Shown in pieces: positions 41,458 to 50,268 of a stretch of DNA of 64,000 nucleotides; the stretch's first letter is position 1; each line of letters starts with the position of its first letter. The stretch covers positions 124,001-188,000 of the forward strand of contig NC_079257.1 of the NCBI RefSeq assembly GCF_947241705.1, given 5' to 3'. Below the pieces are notes generated by a model. It had not been told where the DNA came from, made no database searches, and saw only the letters and a program-made list of their open reading frames with translations. This DNA comes from Saccharomyces mikatae IFO 1815. Taxonomy: Eukaryota > Ascomycota > Saccharomycetes > Saccharomycetales > Saccharomycetaceae. The position numbers and the translations under genes are program-made.

Positions 41458-42414
41458 TTATTTGAACTTCTTACCAAACAAGATCATTTGCAGTTGATCG
41501 TACATTGAGATAACACCAGCACCTGCAACACCTCTGAGAATATTAGCACCACAACCCTTGAATAGAGAACTGACACCTTCAGCGGCAACAATCTTTCTCA
41601 TACAGTCAAAGGCACCATCGTACTTAACAGCTTGGCCAGAAGTCATCATCATTCTTCTTCTGACGGTATCCAATGGGTAAGAACATGTGGAAGCACCAGT
41701 AGTAACAACCCAACCTAACAAGAATGAAGCCAAGAATGAACCTTCCAAAGAACCAGTCAACAATAGAGGCTTCAAAGAATCGTACATACCGAAGTATAGA
41801 CCTCTGTAGACAACAATACCAACAACAGAAGGTAAGAAACCTCTGTAAAGACCAGCAATACCATCAGACTTCAAGGTCTTCTTGTAGACGTCAACCAAAC
41901 CGTTGAATTGACGAGCACCACCCTTCTTGGAGGACTTGGAGTCAGCAGCCAGTCTAGTTCTTGCGTAATCCAAAGAGTAAACAAACATCAAGGACAACGC
42001 ACCAGCAGCACCACCAGAAGCCAAGTTACCGGCAAACCACTTAGTGTAACCTTCTTCCTTCTTGAAACCAAACATGGCTTTAATCTTGTCCTTGAAAGCG
42101 AAATTCAAAGCTTGAGTAGGGAAATAACGAATAACGTTAGCAGTGTTACCTCTCCAGAATGAGATGATACCTTCCTGCTTGGCAGTTCTCTTGAAACAGT
42201 CCAAGATACCAGCGTACTTTTTGTCTAGGGTACCTTGCTTCAACATTTCATCTTGGTTTTGAATCAAAAGCTTGACTCTTTCAATGGGAGAGGCAGCAGT
42301 CTTAGCGACGGCAGCACTGACACCACCCATTAAGAAATCAATCAAAAAGTTTGATTCCTTCTTTGGAGCTGAGGCTGATGGTAATGGGGTTTTGACTTGG
42401 GCGTTAGAGGACAT
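41458..42414 (-). CDS. PET9: PET9/AAC2, major mitochondrial ADP/ATP carrier
   Basis: This 318-residue carrier exchanges cytosolic ADP for matrix ATP across the inner mitochondrial membrane. The three mitochondrial-carrier repeats are visible with their first-helix motifs: PIERVK near 43-48, SLDYARTR near 147-154 and [11 protein letters not shown] near 247-257. The ADP/ATP-carrier signature RRRMMM is at 252-257 and is intact. The length and nearly all residues match S. cerevisiae Pet9. Codon use is strongly biased toward preferred yeast codons, as expected for an abundant protein. Upstream lie two CCAAT boxes and an Abf1 site. Confidence 0.97.
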   Translation of the reverse strand: MSSNAQVKTPLPSASAPKKESNFLIDFLMGGVSAAVAKTAASPIERVKLLIQNQDEMLKQGTLDKKYAGILDCFKRTAKQEGIISFWRGNTANVIRYFPTQALNFAFKDKIKAMFGFKKEEGYTKWFAGNLASGGAAGALSLMFVYSLDYARTRLAADSKSSKKGGARQFNGLVDVYKKTLKSDGIAGLYRGFLPSVVGIVVYRGLYFGMYDSLKPLLLTGSLEGSFLASFLLGWVVTTGASTCSYPLDTVRRRMMMTSGQAVKYDGAFDCMRKIVAAEGVSSLFKGCGANILRGVAGAGVISMYDQLQMILFGKKFK

Positions 42415-42702
42415 GGCTATTTGTCTGTATTTATGTTAATGTATGATTTCGAGGTTTAAAAATGCACACAAAAAAAGAACAACAACAAATTACAAATAAT
42501 ATAGAGAGGCTCCTTTGATTTGTTGATGTATTGCAATGTACGTATAACCAACAGTGAAAAAAGTACTCTTATTTCAGTGCGATATCGTGAAAAATTAAAT
42601 ATTGGAAACTCAAATGGTATTTATATTCTGCGACGACATGGGCCCGATCGACGGAGACATGTCCCCGATAATCGCAGCTCACCCTCTGAGAGTGGGGGCC
42701 TC

Positions 42703-42729
42703 TCATTGGCCGGTGCTCTGCACCAATCA
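42703..42729. promoter_or_regulatory. Two oppositely oriented CCAAT boxes of PET9
   Basis: The complement of 42703-42710 reads GCCAATGA, and 42722-42729 reads ACCAATCA on the forward strand. They lie about 290-315 bp upstream of the PET9 ATG. Such sites bind Hap2/3/4/5, the activator of respiratory genes. Confidence 0.65.
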
Positions 42730-42777
42730 GGACAGCGCATTTACCGCCTTTCATTTGTTCCCGCAAGGAAATATGTA

Positions 42778-42790
42778 CGTATATCGTGAT
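42778..42790 (-). promoter_or_regulatory. Abf1 site upstream of PET9
   Basis: CGTATATCGTGAT is a full match to the Abf1 consensus on the reverse strand (RTCRYNNNNNACG). It is about 365 bp upstream of PET9 and 122 bp from the end of YBL029C-A. Confidence 0.65.
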
Positions 42791-42911
42791 CTTTACATTA
42801 AAATGGGAAATTACGCCTATATACGTAATGGATACTTATTTATATATATAGATATAAATATATATATATAAAGAACAGGGTGATTGAAAAAAATGCATTA
42901 TAGAAAGTCCA

Positions 42912-43196
42912 TCAATTAGGCAGCTTTTGTCGCAAGTTTTGTTGTTCTTGAACGACTTTATTCAGCTGTTCCTCATTTTTAAAGTCTTGCCTCCAATTAC
43001 AGATGGAACAATGTAACTGTTTGCCCCAGAAAACAGGAACCAGCGGTATGAACCAAATAGTGAAAAATTCCTTTCTTTTTATGGGGCACACGCTATAATT
43101 ATGACAGTTCGGACAGTACAGACTCTGATGTCCTGGCACAGAATCGTATGAAGAGTCGAAACTCTTCATACCACATACAATGGGGATGAACGACAT
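42912..43196 (-). CDS. YBL029C-A: Small zinc-ribbon protein, function unknown
   Basis: This 94-residue protein has the same length as S. cerevisiae YBL029C-A and is highly conserved. Two CxxC pairs, C28/C31 (CPNC) and C63/C66 (CSIC), flank a hydrophobic aromatic stretch at about 44-57 (FFTIWFIPLVPVFW). This layout is typical of a widespread fungal zinc-ribbon family. The hydrophobic part may pack against or enter a membrane. The protein was reported at the cell periphery in S. cerevisiae; its molecular role is unknown. The start is ATG at 43196. Confidence 0.92.
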   Translation of the reverse strand: MSFIPIVCGMKSFDSSYDSVPGHQSLYCPNCHNYSVCPIKRKEFFTIWFIPLVPVFWGKQLHCSICNWRQDFKNEEQLNKVVQEQQNLRQKLPN

Positions 43197-44521
43197 GATG
43201 ACAGTACTGTTGGTGTTTTCTATTGATGTCTGTGAGGGAAATTATCGTAAATAGATTCTTCTTGTCAACGTTTTTTACCTCTACTTCAGCCGCTTGTTTT
43301 ATATATAGGGGGATATCATAAAAACGGAGGGAAAGGGAAAAAGGGAAGGGGATATGTGGCTAATGCGCATCTTCGTATGTGTGTACAACCATTGAATCTT
43401 TTCACAGCATAATTTGTTACCCGCAATGAAGTATTTCTCATCACTTTTCTTCTTTCAACATCTTCCTTTTTTCTGCTTCCTTATGACAATCAAAATGACT
43501 AAAACTAGATTGCTCGTATTTTCTTCGAGGTACGGGATGCCGGCTCCGCCGTCGTCACATTCTCTCCTGCCGGGAAAGACCGGCGCACACGGAAAAAGGC
43601 GTACGTAGAGTCGGGCGGTAACGGAGCCATCCGTCGCTGATAATTACCCCTTGCAGCGACTCCACTGGCCCTACCACGGCTACAACCCATACCCCACATT
43701 AGAGTACTTACCGTTTTACTCCGGGCTCTGCCGTCGTACATGCATACGCGTCCTGCAGGTATACCCTAAGCTCGCATACAATCATTCGTAGAAAACAGGA
43801 AATCTTGTGTATGTAATCATAAGCATGAAATCTGGTGGTTCGAACTATTCTGATACAGAGATACTGGTTTTTTTGTTCCGTCCTGCGTTATTCCTTATAT
43901 GTCTCTGCCGCTCCCGTAACCTTTTTTTTTCTTCCCTTACTTGATATTTAGTGCTACGATATTGGGTGACTAAGTAGGCCAAATGGCAAAAAGTAGGGAC
44001 TCCATATCATAGGTAGTTTTGGTTTTTCGTTTTCTCTTTTCATATCGACGACTTCCCACACAAATAGGCGCAGTGATTTCTTTATCTGAGCTTCGGAAAA
44101 AAAACCAACCATTTTTCATGCAGTTAGTTGGTTAGTTAGTTATTTTGATTATCTGTGTGGTTCCATTCCTGCATAAAAATAAACACAATCTCAATACGCC
44201 ATACGTTGACTCCATTTCTTGGTCGTTTTATTATATTTTTTTCCTGTACTAATTTCTGCGTGGGACTCCCTTTATTGTAACTTTTAAGGTTTCAGCCCAC
44301 ATACATGCAATTTTTATCTTTTCTTTTTTTTTTTTTCGTTGTTGTGTTTCTTAAGAGAACTTCAATTGTTTAAAAGGAATTAAGCAGATTATATATATGC
44401 GTCCCTTACTCTCTAGTTTTGTTCTTTATTCTTTGGCTTCCTCTTGTTTCAGAATTATTTTTTTTAACTTGCGTGTCATCTTGTTTAGTAATATATAGAA
44501 ATTATAATAACAATAAAGCTA
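43197..44521. other. Very long divergent intergenic region YBL029C-A / YBL029W
   Basis: These 1325 bases form the longest intergenic stretch in the window. It holds a GC-rich segment (43531-43740), an MCB-type ACGCGT at 43746-43751, and a long 1 kb pyrimidine-rich approach to YBL029W. A 60-codon ATG frame at 43426-43608 has no recognisable content. The length suggests a heavily regulated YBL029W promoter. Confidence 0.6.
43531..43740. promoter_or_regulatory. GC-rich upstream region with clustered CGG/CCG triplets
   Basis: By hand count about 59% of these 210 bases are G or C, against under 40% in neighbouring intergenic DNA. CGG/CCG triplets cluster in CCGGCTCCGCCG, TCGGGCGGTAACGG and CTCCGGGCTCTGCCG. 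Such triplets are half-sites of zinc-cluster transcription factors. Which factor is involved cannot be told. Confidence 0.5.
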
Positions 44522-45646
44522 ATGTGCGCTAACATCCCTGAATTTGATTCTTTTTACGAGAATGAAAATATAAATTACAACTTAGAATCGCTCACACCAT
44601 TAAACTGTGATATCAATTCGCCCTTTTTCCCCATTAATAACAATGACATCAATGTTAACGCTTACAATGATGAAAGTTTAACTTACTCCAACTTTTTGTT
44701 ATCTTATAAGGATAAGCTGAGTGCTACAACTAATAAAAACAATAGCATCAATAATAATAGTAATAATATTAATAATAATAGTAATAATAATAGTAATAGT
44801 AATAATCTACTCGGTAATGGTATCAGTCAGATGGCTTTTTTACTCGATTACCCCTCTACTCTCAATGAGCCGCAGTTTGCAGTAAATTGTAAAGACATTT
44901 ACAAAAAGGACATATCGACACCCTCCTCATTAGTATCAAGCTTGCCATCTGCTAAATTTTCTTTATCCTTATCGAATTCGCCTTCTCCTCCTCCTCCTCC
45001 ACCAACGTCTTCCTCTTTGGAGCAGAAGGAAACATCGACTTCTAATACCAGCACGATCGGCGACACATTTGCCGATCCTATCACATTCGAAAAGGAGACT
45101 TTGCCCCAAACACAAGAGTTGACCTTAGAAAACCTGAACAATCAACTGAACTATCCTGATTTTACGATAAATGCCATTGAGCAAGATCCTGTCCCATCTT
45201 TTTCGTCATCATCTTCATCTTCAGAATCAACGGCATCTTGCGGCAGGAAAAGGAAAGCCTGTCATGATTCATTCACAAACTCGTCGCCTTCTTCGTCTTC
45301 TGAGTCCAAGAAAATTTCCGATTCAAGATTATCTGCCGAAGGTTTGGCGAAAGTGCTAAACTTAGAATCTCCCGAAGAAGCCTTAAAACGAGAACGGTTT
45401 ATATTGGGTATTTTCCAGAATGAACTAAATTACCCGCTAGGTTACAAGACGTGGATCAGGGATACTACAAAAGAATACAGGACGAAGTTGATCAACCAAC
45501 TGCACGAACGAGTGAAGGTAAAATACCCTGAATACAACCAGTCCATATTGGAAACTATTATTAGGCGAGGTACCTACTACATGATGCAGAGCAGGTTGAG
45601 AAGGGAAAGAAGAATGAAACTTAAAGAACGTAAAAGAACAACCTAA
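44522..45646 (+). CDS. YBL029W: YBL029W, uncharacterised Asn/Ser-rich protein with conserved basic C-terminus
   Basis: This 374-residue protein (about 376 in S. cerevisiae) has no domain I recognise. Residues 71-95 are almost all Asn and Ser, a Pro run lies near 153-160, and the middle is Ser-rich. The C-terminal 100 residues are different: LSAEGLAKVLNLESPEEALK, then FILGIFQNELNYPLGYKTWI and a helical Lys/Arg-rich end (RLRRERRMKLKERKRTT). That conserved, basic end looks nucleic-acid binding or nuclear, which is inference only. A GRKRKA motif near 240 could be a nuclear localisation signal. The function is unknown. Confidence 0.9.
   Translation: MCANIPEFDSFYENENINYNLESLTPLNCDINSPFFPINNNDINVNAYNDESLTYSNFLLSYKDKLSATTNKNNSINNNSNNINNNSNNNSNSNNLLGNGISQMAFLLDYPSTLNEPQFAVNCKDIYKKDISTPSSLVSSLPSAKFSLSLSNSPSPPPPPPTSSSLEQKETSTSNTSTIGDTFADPITFEKETLPQTQELTLENLNNQLNYPDFTINAIEQDPVPSFSSSSSSSESTASCGRKRKACHDSFTNSSPSSSSESKKISDSRLSAEGLAKVLNLESPEEALKRERFILGIFQNELNYPLGYKTWIRDTTKEYRTKLINQLHERVKVKYPEYNQSILETIIRRGTYYMMQSRLRRERRMKLKERKRTT
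44732..44806 (+). repeat. AAT/AGT trinucleotide tract in YBL029W (poly-Asn/Ser)
   Basis: An imperfect AAT repeat interrupted by AGT, ATT and ATC encodes about 25 residues, mostly Asn. Length variation between strains is expected. Confidence 0.8.
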
Positions 45647-45910
45647 TTTATAACTTAAAAAAATGCATTATATACTTCATCCGTATATAGAACTCACTCA
45701 CTCACTCTTAGACATAAAAAGAAAAATATAAAAATGAACCGGTTTTCATACCATAATCTGTTTTCCTGTTTCAATTTGAATTGGCCGGAAAGATTAAGTA
45801 CTGTAAAAAAAAAAGAAAATTAACATCAGAATTTTAATATGGTACATATAGTTAAAAATTTTACAACCCAGCTCTCATTGGGCTCTTACCACCTACGACC
45901 TCCTCCTTTA

Positions 45911-46231
45911 TTAGAATCTGGTAAATGATGTTTTCTTTTTAGACTGTTTCATCAGCTTAGCCTTTTTATAGACATGATGTCTACCGTCTCTCCAACCAGA
46001 AGTAGTTATCTTTTTCAAAGGAGCTTTTTCAGTAACCTTTTTCTCCTCAATCTCTACGTCAATTCCTTGCTCTTCCTTTTTCTTCAGATCTTCTATTTTT
46101 TGCTTTAGTAAGTCTTCCTTTAGTTTATCAGATATTCTTTGTTCACGTGCATCTACTGCTTTTTGGAAAACTCCACGTCTTTTGATAGATTTAGCGTTAA
46201 GATGACTGCTAGCACGTAATGATTTGGCCAT
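45911..46231 (-). CDS. YBL028C: YBL028C, small basic nucleolar protein (DUF2423 family)
   Basis: This 106-residue protein begins MAKSLRASSHLNAKSIKRRG, the N-terminal signature of the DUF2423/LLP family, followed by a charged helix (about 22-65) and a basic C-terminus (SGWRDGRHHVYKKAKLMKQS). The S. cerevisiae protein is nucleolar and associates with pre-60S particles; its precise role is unknown. The RRPE and PAC elements within 130 bp upstream place it in the ribosome-biogenesis regulon, and it is divergent from RPL19B. Confidence 0.92.
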   Translation of the reverse strand: MAKSLRASSHLNAKSIKRRGVFQKAVDAREQRISDKLKEDLLKQKIEDLKKKEEQGIDVEIEEKKVTEKAPLKKITTSGWRDGRHHVYKKAKLMKQSKKKTSFTRF

Positions 46232-46331
46232 GTTTGTTAGTTCTCGTGACTTTTTTGTCTAATTTTATACGTTCAACTTCTCGTATGCTAATAAAATTTA
46301 TACAGCGGATGGTTATTCCAATTTTTAGTTA

Positions 46332-46357
46332 TGAAAATTTTTCTAGAATCTCATCGC
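46332..46357. promoter_or_regulatory. RRPE and PAC elements of YBL028C
   Basis: TGAAAATTTT at 46332-46341 matches RRPE (Stb3), and the complement of 46350-46357 reads GCGATGAG, the PAC element (Pbf1/Pbf2). They are 101-126 bp upstream of YBL028C. Adjacent RRPE and PAC mark ribosome-biogenesis genes. Confidence 0.85.
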
Positions 46358-46438
46358 TCTGTCCTGGCCGCAAAAAGAAAAAGGAGAGTAAATTAAGTAT
46401 TTTTCAGGACAGTATTCACCCCCACCTCCAAAATATTT

Positions 46439-46452
46439 ACACCTGTACATCC
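46439..46452 (+). promoter_or_regulatory. Rap1 site of RPL19B
   Basis: ACACCTGTACATC matches the Rap1 consensus ACACCYRYACAYM fully, 354 bp upstream of the RPL19B start. A weaker C-rich match (TCACCCCCACCTC) lies about 25 bp to its left; ribosomal protein promoters often carry two tandem Rap1 sites. Confidence 0.75.
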
Positions 46453-46805
46453 TAGAAATTTTGGAAAGTTTTTTTAGTTAAAGATTCTTAATCCTCCAAG
46501 TTATGAGGCGCCATCTATGTAGGAAACTAGGCAGCCGAACTTTGTAAACGCTTGCAGAAGGGATGTCCCGCTAGAGGGAGAGAGCGCCTACTGTTCTATC
46601 TCCCGCCTACCTTTGTTATCGTCATGGGAATTGCGCGGACCGAGTTCGACTAGCCAGTCTCACTACACATTAGTAATTTCTTAGACTCCTCTTGGATACT
46701 ACCGTATCTACATTGGGATACTAATAGTACATTTTAACATTACTAGTATTTGGTTGATACATTCATATAAGCGAATAGAAAAGTCACCAATAAATTTAGA
46801 GGAAA

Positions 46806-47773
46806 ATGTATGTTTAACAGCGATATTATACTTTCAGACCTTCCATACTATAGTACATCGGGAAAGATGTGGTAAACATCATTTATCTAAACAGACCAAA
46901 GAAGAAATAGATGTTGAACAAATGACTGCTGACTCTTGAATAATGGGTAGCAGCATTCACAAAGGAGGATGAAGTAAATTTCACAGCCCAAATGAGCCAT
47001 CATGGTGGTTTAAATTCAGGGTTTTTGGCAGCAATTGATACATGCCGGCTGACCAGAAGCATTGATGGACTGATTGAGACTATAGTTCACAAATCCCGAG
47101 ATAACATTCTGTACTTTTGAGGTTGTTTTGATATCCTGGTTCGAAAAGAAACACTTTTACTAACATCAATTTGCAAAACATTTTGCAAAGTTCTTTTTTA
47201 CTCAGGGCTAACTTGCGTACTCAAAAGAGACTTGCCGCTTCTGTTGTCGGTGTTGGTAAGAGAAAGGTTTGGTTAGACCCAAACGAAACCTCTGAAATTG
47301 CCCAAGCCAACTCTAGAAACGCCATTAGAAAATTGGTCAAGAACGGAACCATCGTCAAGAAGGCTGTTACTGTCCACTCTAAATCTAGAACTAGAGCCCA
47401 CGCTCAATCCAAGAGAGAAGGTCGTCACAGTGGTTACGGTAAGAGAAAAGGTACTAGAGAAGCTCGTTTACCATCCCAAGTCGTCTGGATCAGAAGATTA
47501 CGTGTCTTGAGAAGATTATTGGCCAAGTACCGTGACGCTGGTAAGATTGACAAGCATTTGTACCACGTCTTGTACAAGGAATCTAAGGGTAATGCCTTCA
47601 AGCACAAGAGAGCTTTGGTTGAACACATTATTCAAGCTAAGGCTGATGCTCAACGTGAAAAGGCTTTGAACGAAGAAGCTGAAGCTAGAAGATTGAAGAA
47701 CAGAGCAGCTCGTGACAGAAGAGCTCAAAGAGTTGCTGAAAAGAGAGATGCTTTGTTGAAGGAAGACGCTTAA
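46806..47773 (+). CDS. RPL19B: RPL19B, ribosomal protein eL19 (two exons; intron splits the start codon)
   Basis: Exon 1 is only the two bases AT (46806-46807) and exon 2 is 47206-47773, beginning G GCT AAC. Joined, they encode 189 residues ([16 protein letters not shown]), the expected eL19. Exon 2 is 568 bp, the length I recall for S. cerevisiae. eL19 is a large-subunit protein with a long basic C-terminal helix that reaches the small subunit. Codon use is extremely biased. The paralog RPL19A is elsewhere; position between YBL028C and LSM2 makes this RPL19B. Confidence 0.95.
46808..47205 (+). other. RPL19B: RPL19B intron
   Basis: This 398 bp intron has donor GTATGT at 46808-46813, a perfect TACTAAC at 47158-47164 and acceptor CAG ending at 47205 after a T-rich stretch. 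An earlier AAG at 47188-47190 is nearer to the branch point but would destroy the start codon. Confidence 0.92.
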
Positions 47774-48964
47774 TTAATTGTAAATAATTAATTAAGAAAT
47801 TATGTACGTTCTCATTGTTCTATATATGTTTTATTTTCTCTAAAATGTACCAAATACAATAATAGTGCCAAAAAAATAATAAATAGCTGAGAGGGAATCG
47901 TTCATAGTTTATGAATATTGAATAACAACCCTGTAAAAAGGGATAATAAAGTCCTAGCTATCGTTTCGCTCCATAAGTAAAATCTAACACAAGTAATTCA
48001 CCCATCTAGACGAAGCTCACAAATCCTTTATGGAATTGTGTAATATTGGTATATATTCAGGGCGCCCAGGAATGCATTGACTGCTTATTATGGGGAGAAT
48101 AAGACGTCACGGTATATTCAATACTGAATTTCCCTGATGAGGCTACCAGGATTGAGAGTTTCACTGTCGTCTATACAGTTGGAGTTTTCGTGATTACCAT
48201 CAGTCTAGTGCATCAGCTTCATATCGTACACCCATTTATCGACTGTCACTTTTTTCATTCTATGAGAGTTATTGAAATTGTTTTGCTTTAAAGTATACTA
48301 GGAATCAGGATCATTTAAAAAAGATTACTTCAAATAGCTTATCTACGTATATTATTGCAAAGCTATTTTTAATTCGTAAATGCTGGGATACATCATGAAG
48401 GCGAAAGATTACATTTTATCGTAGTTTCAAGAGAAGCGTGGAGAAGAGTGTGGGCAAAAAAGAGTTGATAGAGACTGACGAAAGGTAATCAATTGTTTGA
48501 CTTTCCTACATTTCTGATTCCAGTTATATTTTTGCTGTTTCTTGTTCTTACTTCTTCGAATTTATGTTTTCTCTTTGTATCATATTACTTTGTTTAAATA
48601 TTATATTCGTTTACTAAACATAAAAAAACATGGTAATTCTACATTCGCACTTAGACAGAAAAAGCTGTTTTGTAGCACGAATCTACAAGATCAGCACTTC
48701 GGAATGATGAATGTGGGGGCATAGAATATAATTTGATGATTGGGCGATAAAAAGTGATCGAGAGATCCTTTCTTTAATGTTTTTCTCTCGCTGTTCCTTT
48801 TCCAATTCCTGACCATGAAGAAAGTTTTGAACCAAAAAAAAATAAAACCGAAAACAGAATATTTAGCTACGGTACGGCCTGTAAAGAAGAAAAGTCCAAA
48901 AGTTTACGAAAGGAGACCAATACCTTTGAATATATATATTTCAAACCGATAATATTAAACAAAT
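47774..48964. other. Long intergenic region RPL19B to LSM2, with candidate origin
   Basis: These 1191 bases lie between tandem genes. The middle right part holds two perfect ARS consensus matches in inverted orientation. The LSM2-proximal part is its promoter. No ORF or RNA gene is supported. Confidence 0.65.
48560..48628. other. Candidate replication origin (two inverted ACS matches)
   Basis: ATTTATGTTTT at 48560-48570 matches the 11-base ARS consensus WTTTAYRTTTW exactly on the forward strand. The complement of 48615-48625 reads TTTTATGTTTA, also an exact match. On the reverse strand the second one extends to 16 of 17 positions of the extended consensus (48612-48628). The two face each other 44 bp apart in AT-rich intergenic DNA. 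I recall an S. cerevisiae origin (ARS208) in the matching interval. Confidence 0.65.
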
Positions 48965-49381
48965 ATGCTTTTCTTCTCTTTTTTCAAAACTTTGGTCGAT
49001 CAAGAAGTGGTGGTAGAGGTATGTTTACAATAATTTACAGACAAACTCTCTTTGATATAAGAAAACTAGCAGTTATCGTACATCAATCTTTCAAAACAAC
49101 GAAATACTAACGTTCTTCTACTCTTTGTTGGTTGTGCTTCTAATCAGCTAAAAAATGACATCGAAATAAAAGGTACACTACAATCAGTCGACCAGTTTTT
49201 AAACCTAAAACTGGACAATATATCATGTACAGATGAAAAAAAATATCCACATTTGGGTTCCGTAAGGAACATCTTCATAAGAGGTTCCACAGTCAGGTAC
49301 GTTTATCTAAATAAGAACATGGTGGATACGAATTTACTGCAAGATGCTACCAGAAGGGAGGTAATGACTGAAAGAAAATAA
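48965..49381 (+). CDS. LSM2: LSM2, Sm-like protein (two exons)
   Basis: Exon 1 is 48965-49018 (MLFFSFFKTLVDQEVVVE) and exon 2 is 49148-49381 (LKNDIEIKGTLQSVDQ), giving 95 residues, identical as far as I can tell to S. cerevisiae Lsm2. The Sm1 and Sm2 motifs cover most of the protein (VDQFLNLKLDNI; GSVRNIFIRGSTVRYV). Lsm2 is a ring member of both the cytoplasmic Lsm1-7 complex, which promotes mRNA decapping, and the nuclear Lsm2-8 complex on U6 snRNA. It is itself made by splicing, which depends on U6. Confidence 0.96.
49019..49147 (+). other. LSM2: LSM2 intron
   Basis: This 129 bp intron has donor GTATGT (49019-49024), branch point TACTAAC (49105-49111) and acceptor CAG ending at 49147. It splits the frame cleanly between codons 18 and 19. 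Confidence 0.95.
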
Positions 49382-49830
49382 GCGTTTACCTGTTAATTAT
49401 TGGCATGCATTTCCACTAGTTTTGCGCGAGCACCATTTTTAGAATATCGAAATTATACATATATGTATATATGTAACTCCAAAGAAGATGATTAAACGGA
49501 TTGTATCAATTTTCTAACTTCAAGTGTTAAAAAAATAGAATCACAAGTCTTGTCCTGTGGTCATGCAATTTTCCTATCGGAGCTTAAGCTACTCAACATC
49601 GTTAAGATTTGTAGTTGCTTCCTCATTTATTCTTGCAAATTTGTACAACTTGTTTTATTTTGTTTTGTTTTGTTTCGTTTTAGTAAATGCGCTTAATGGA
49701 AAAGCGAATGTCATGAAATGCAGATCAGCATACCAATTGAAGAATGAAGTATTCTCCACAAAGTTCACCATTACAAAAACTCAGAAGTGGTTATATTTAC
49801 CAAACGCTACGTTAATATCCCTTAGACAGA
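49382..49830. other. Intergenic region LSM2 to RRN10
   Basis: This 449 bp interval has a short ATATGTATATATG alternating tract near 49459 and a T-rich TTTTGTTTTG repeat near 49655-49680. An overlapping 97-codon frame has no ATG at its start and no recognisable content, so I do not call it. Confidence 0.55.
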
Positions 49831-50268
49831 ATGGACAGGAATGTTTATGAAGCCTGCAGCAATATAATAAAGGAATTTGGAACACATGTAGTGAGTGCCG
49901 ATGAAGTACTTTCAGAAAAAATAGATAATGCTGTCCCTATACCGTTTAAAACAAGAGAAGATATAGATGCGGACGTAGAAAAGGATAGGAACGAAGGTGT
50001 GTTCGAAGGTAATATCATTCCTGACATCGATTTACGCGTGGTGCACTACTATGCTACCCAACTATGTCTAAGTAAGTATCCCCATCTGATCAATGCCTTT
50101 GATGAAACAAGTCTTATTACGCTAGGTTTGCTTATTGAAAAATGGGTTAAAGACTACTTGACTAGCATCGACACAGAAACCACTAAGCAAAATAAAGTAA
50201 TCGGGGAAGGCCCATGCGAATTCTTATCCAAACATATTGATTATAGACATGCACCAGGTAACATTTGA
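49831..50268 (+). CDS. RRN10: RRN10, subunit of the Pol I upstream activating factor
   Basis: This 145-residue protein matches the length of S. cerevisiae Rrn10. With Rrn5, Rrn9, Uaf30 and histones H3/H4 it forms UAF, which binds the rDNA promoter upstream element in the nucleolus and both activates Pol I and keeps Pol II off rDNA. The protein has no large-family domain; the conserved C-terminal half (DIDLRVVHYYATQLCLSKYP onward) is helical. The start is the ATG at 49831. Confidence 0.93.
   Translation: MDRNVYEACSNIIKEFGTHVVSADEVLSEKIDNAVPIPFKTREDIDADVEKDRNEGVFEGNIIPDIDLRVVHYYATQLCLSKYPHLINAFDETSLITLGLLIEKWVKDYLTSIDTETTKQNKVIGEGPCEFLSKHIDYRHAPGNI

Larger units (their letters stand above)
42415..42911. 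promoter_or_regulatory. PET9 promoter region
   Basis: This 497 bp interval lies upstream of PET9 and downstream of YBL029C-A, both on the reverse strand. It contains the CCAAT pair, a perfect Abf1 match, and a TA-rich microsatellite at about 42838-42870. Confidence 0.65.
46232..46805. promoter_or_regulatory. Divergent promoter YBL028C / RPL19B
   Basis: This 574 bp shared interval contains RRPE and PAC near YBL028C and a Rap1 site between the two genes. The stretch 46500-46700 has unusually mixed composition for yeast intergenic DNA, with several GC-rich blocks, and I recognise nothing further in it. Confidence 0.65.

Noticed and set aside
43426-43608. 60-codon ATG frame upstream of YBL029W
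   Set aside because: Hydrophobic start followed by a basic Pro/Gly/Ser tail from the GC-rich region; no known ortholog. Could be translated but there is no positive evidence.
46640-46770. Possible degenerate retroelement LTR upstream of RPL19B (ACATTACTAGTATT-like strings)
   Set aside because: Only short AT-rich similarity, no recognisable terminal repeats or target-site duplication. No retroelement remnant can be supported anywhere in the window.
49557-49850. 97-codon frame overlapping the RRN10 start
   Set aside because: It begins with GTG, its composition reflects T-rich promoter DNA and it overlaps the conserved RRN10 start.
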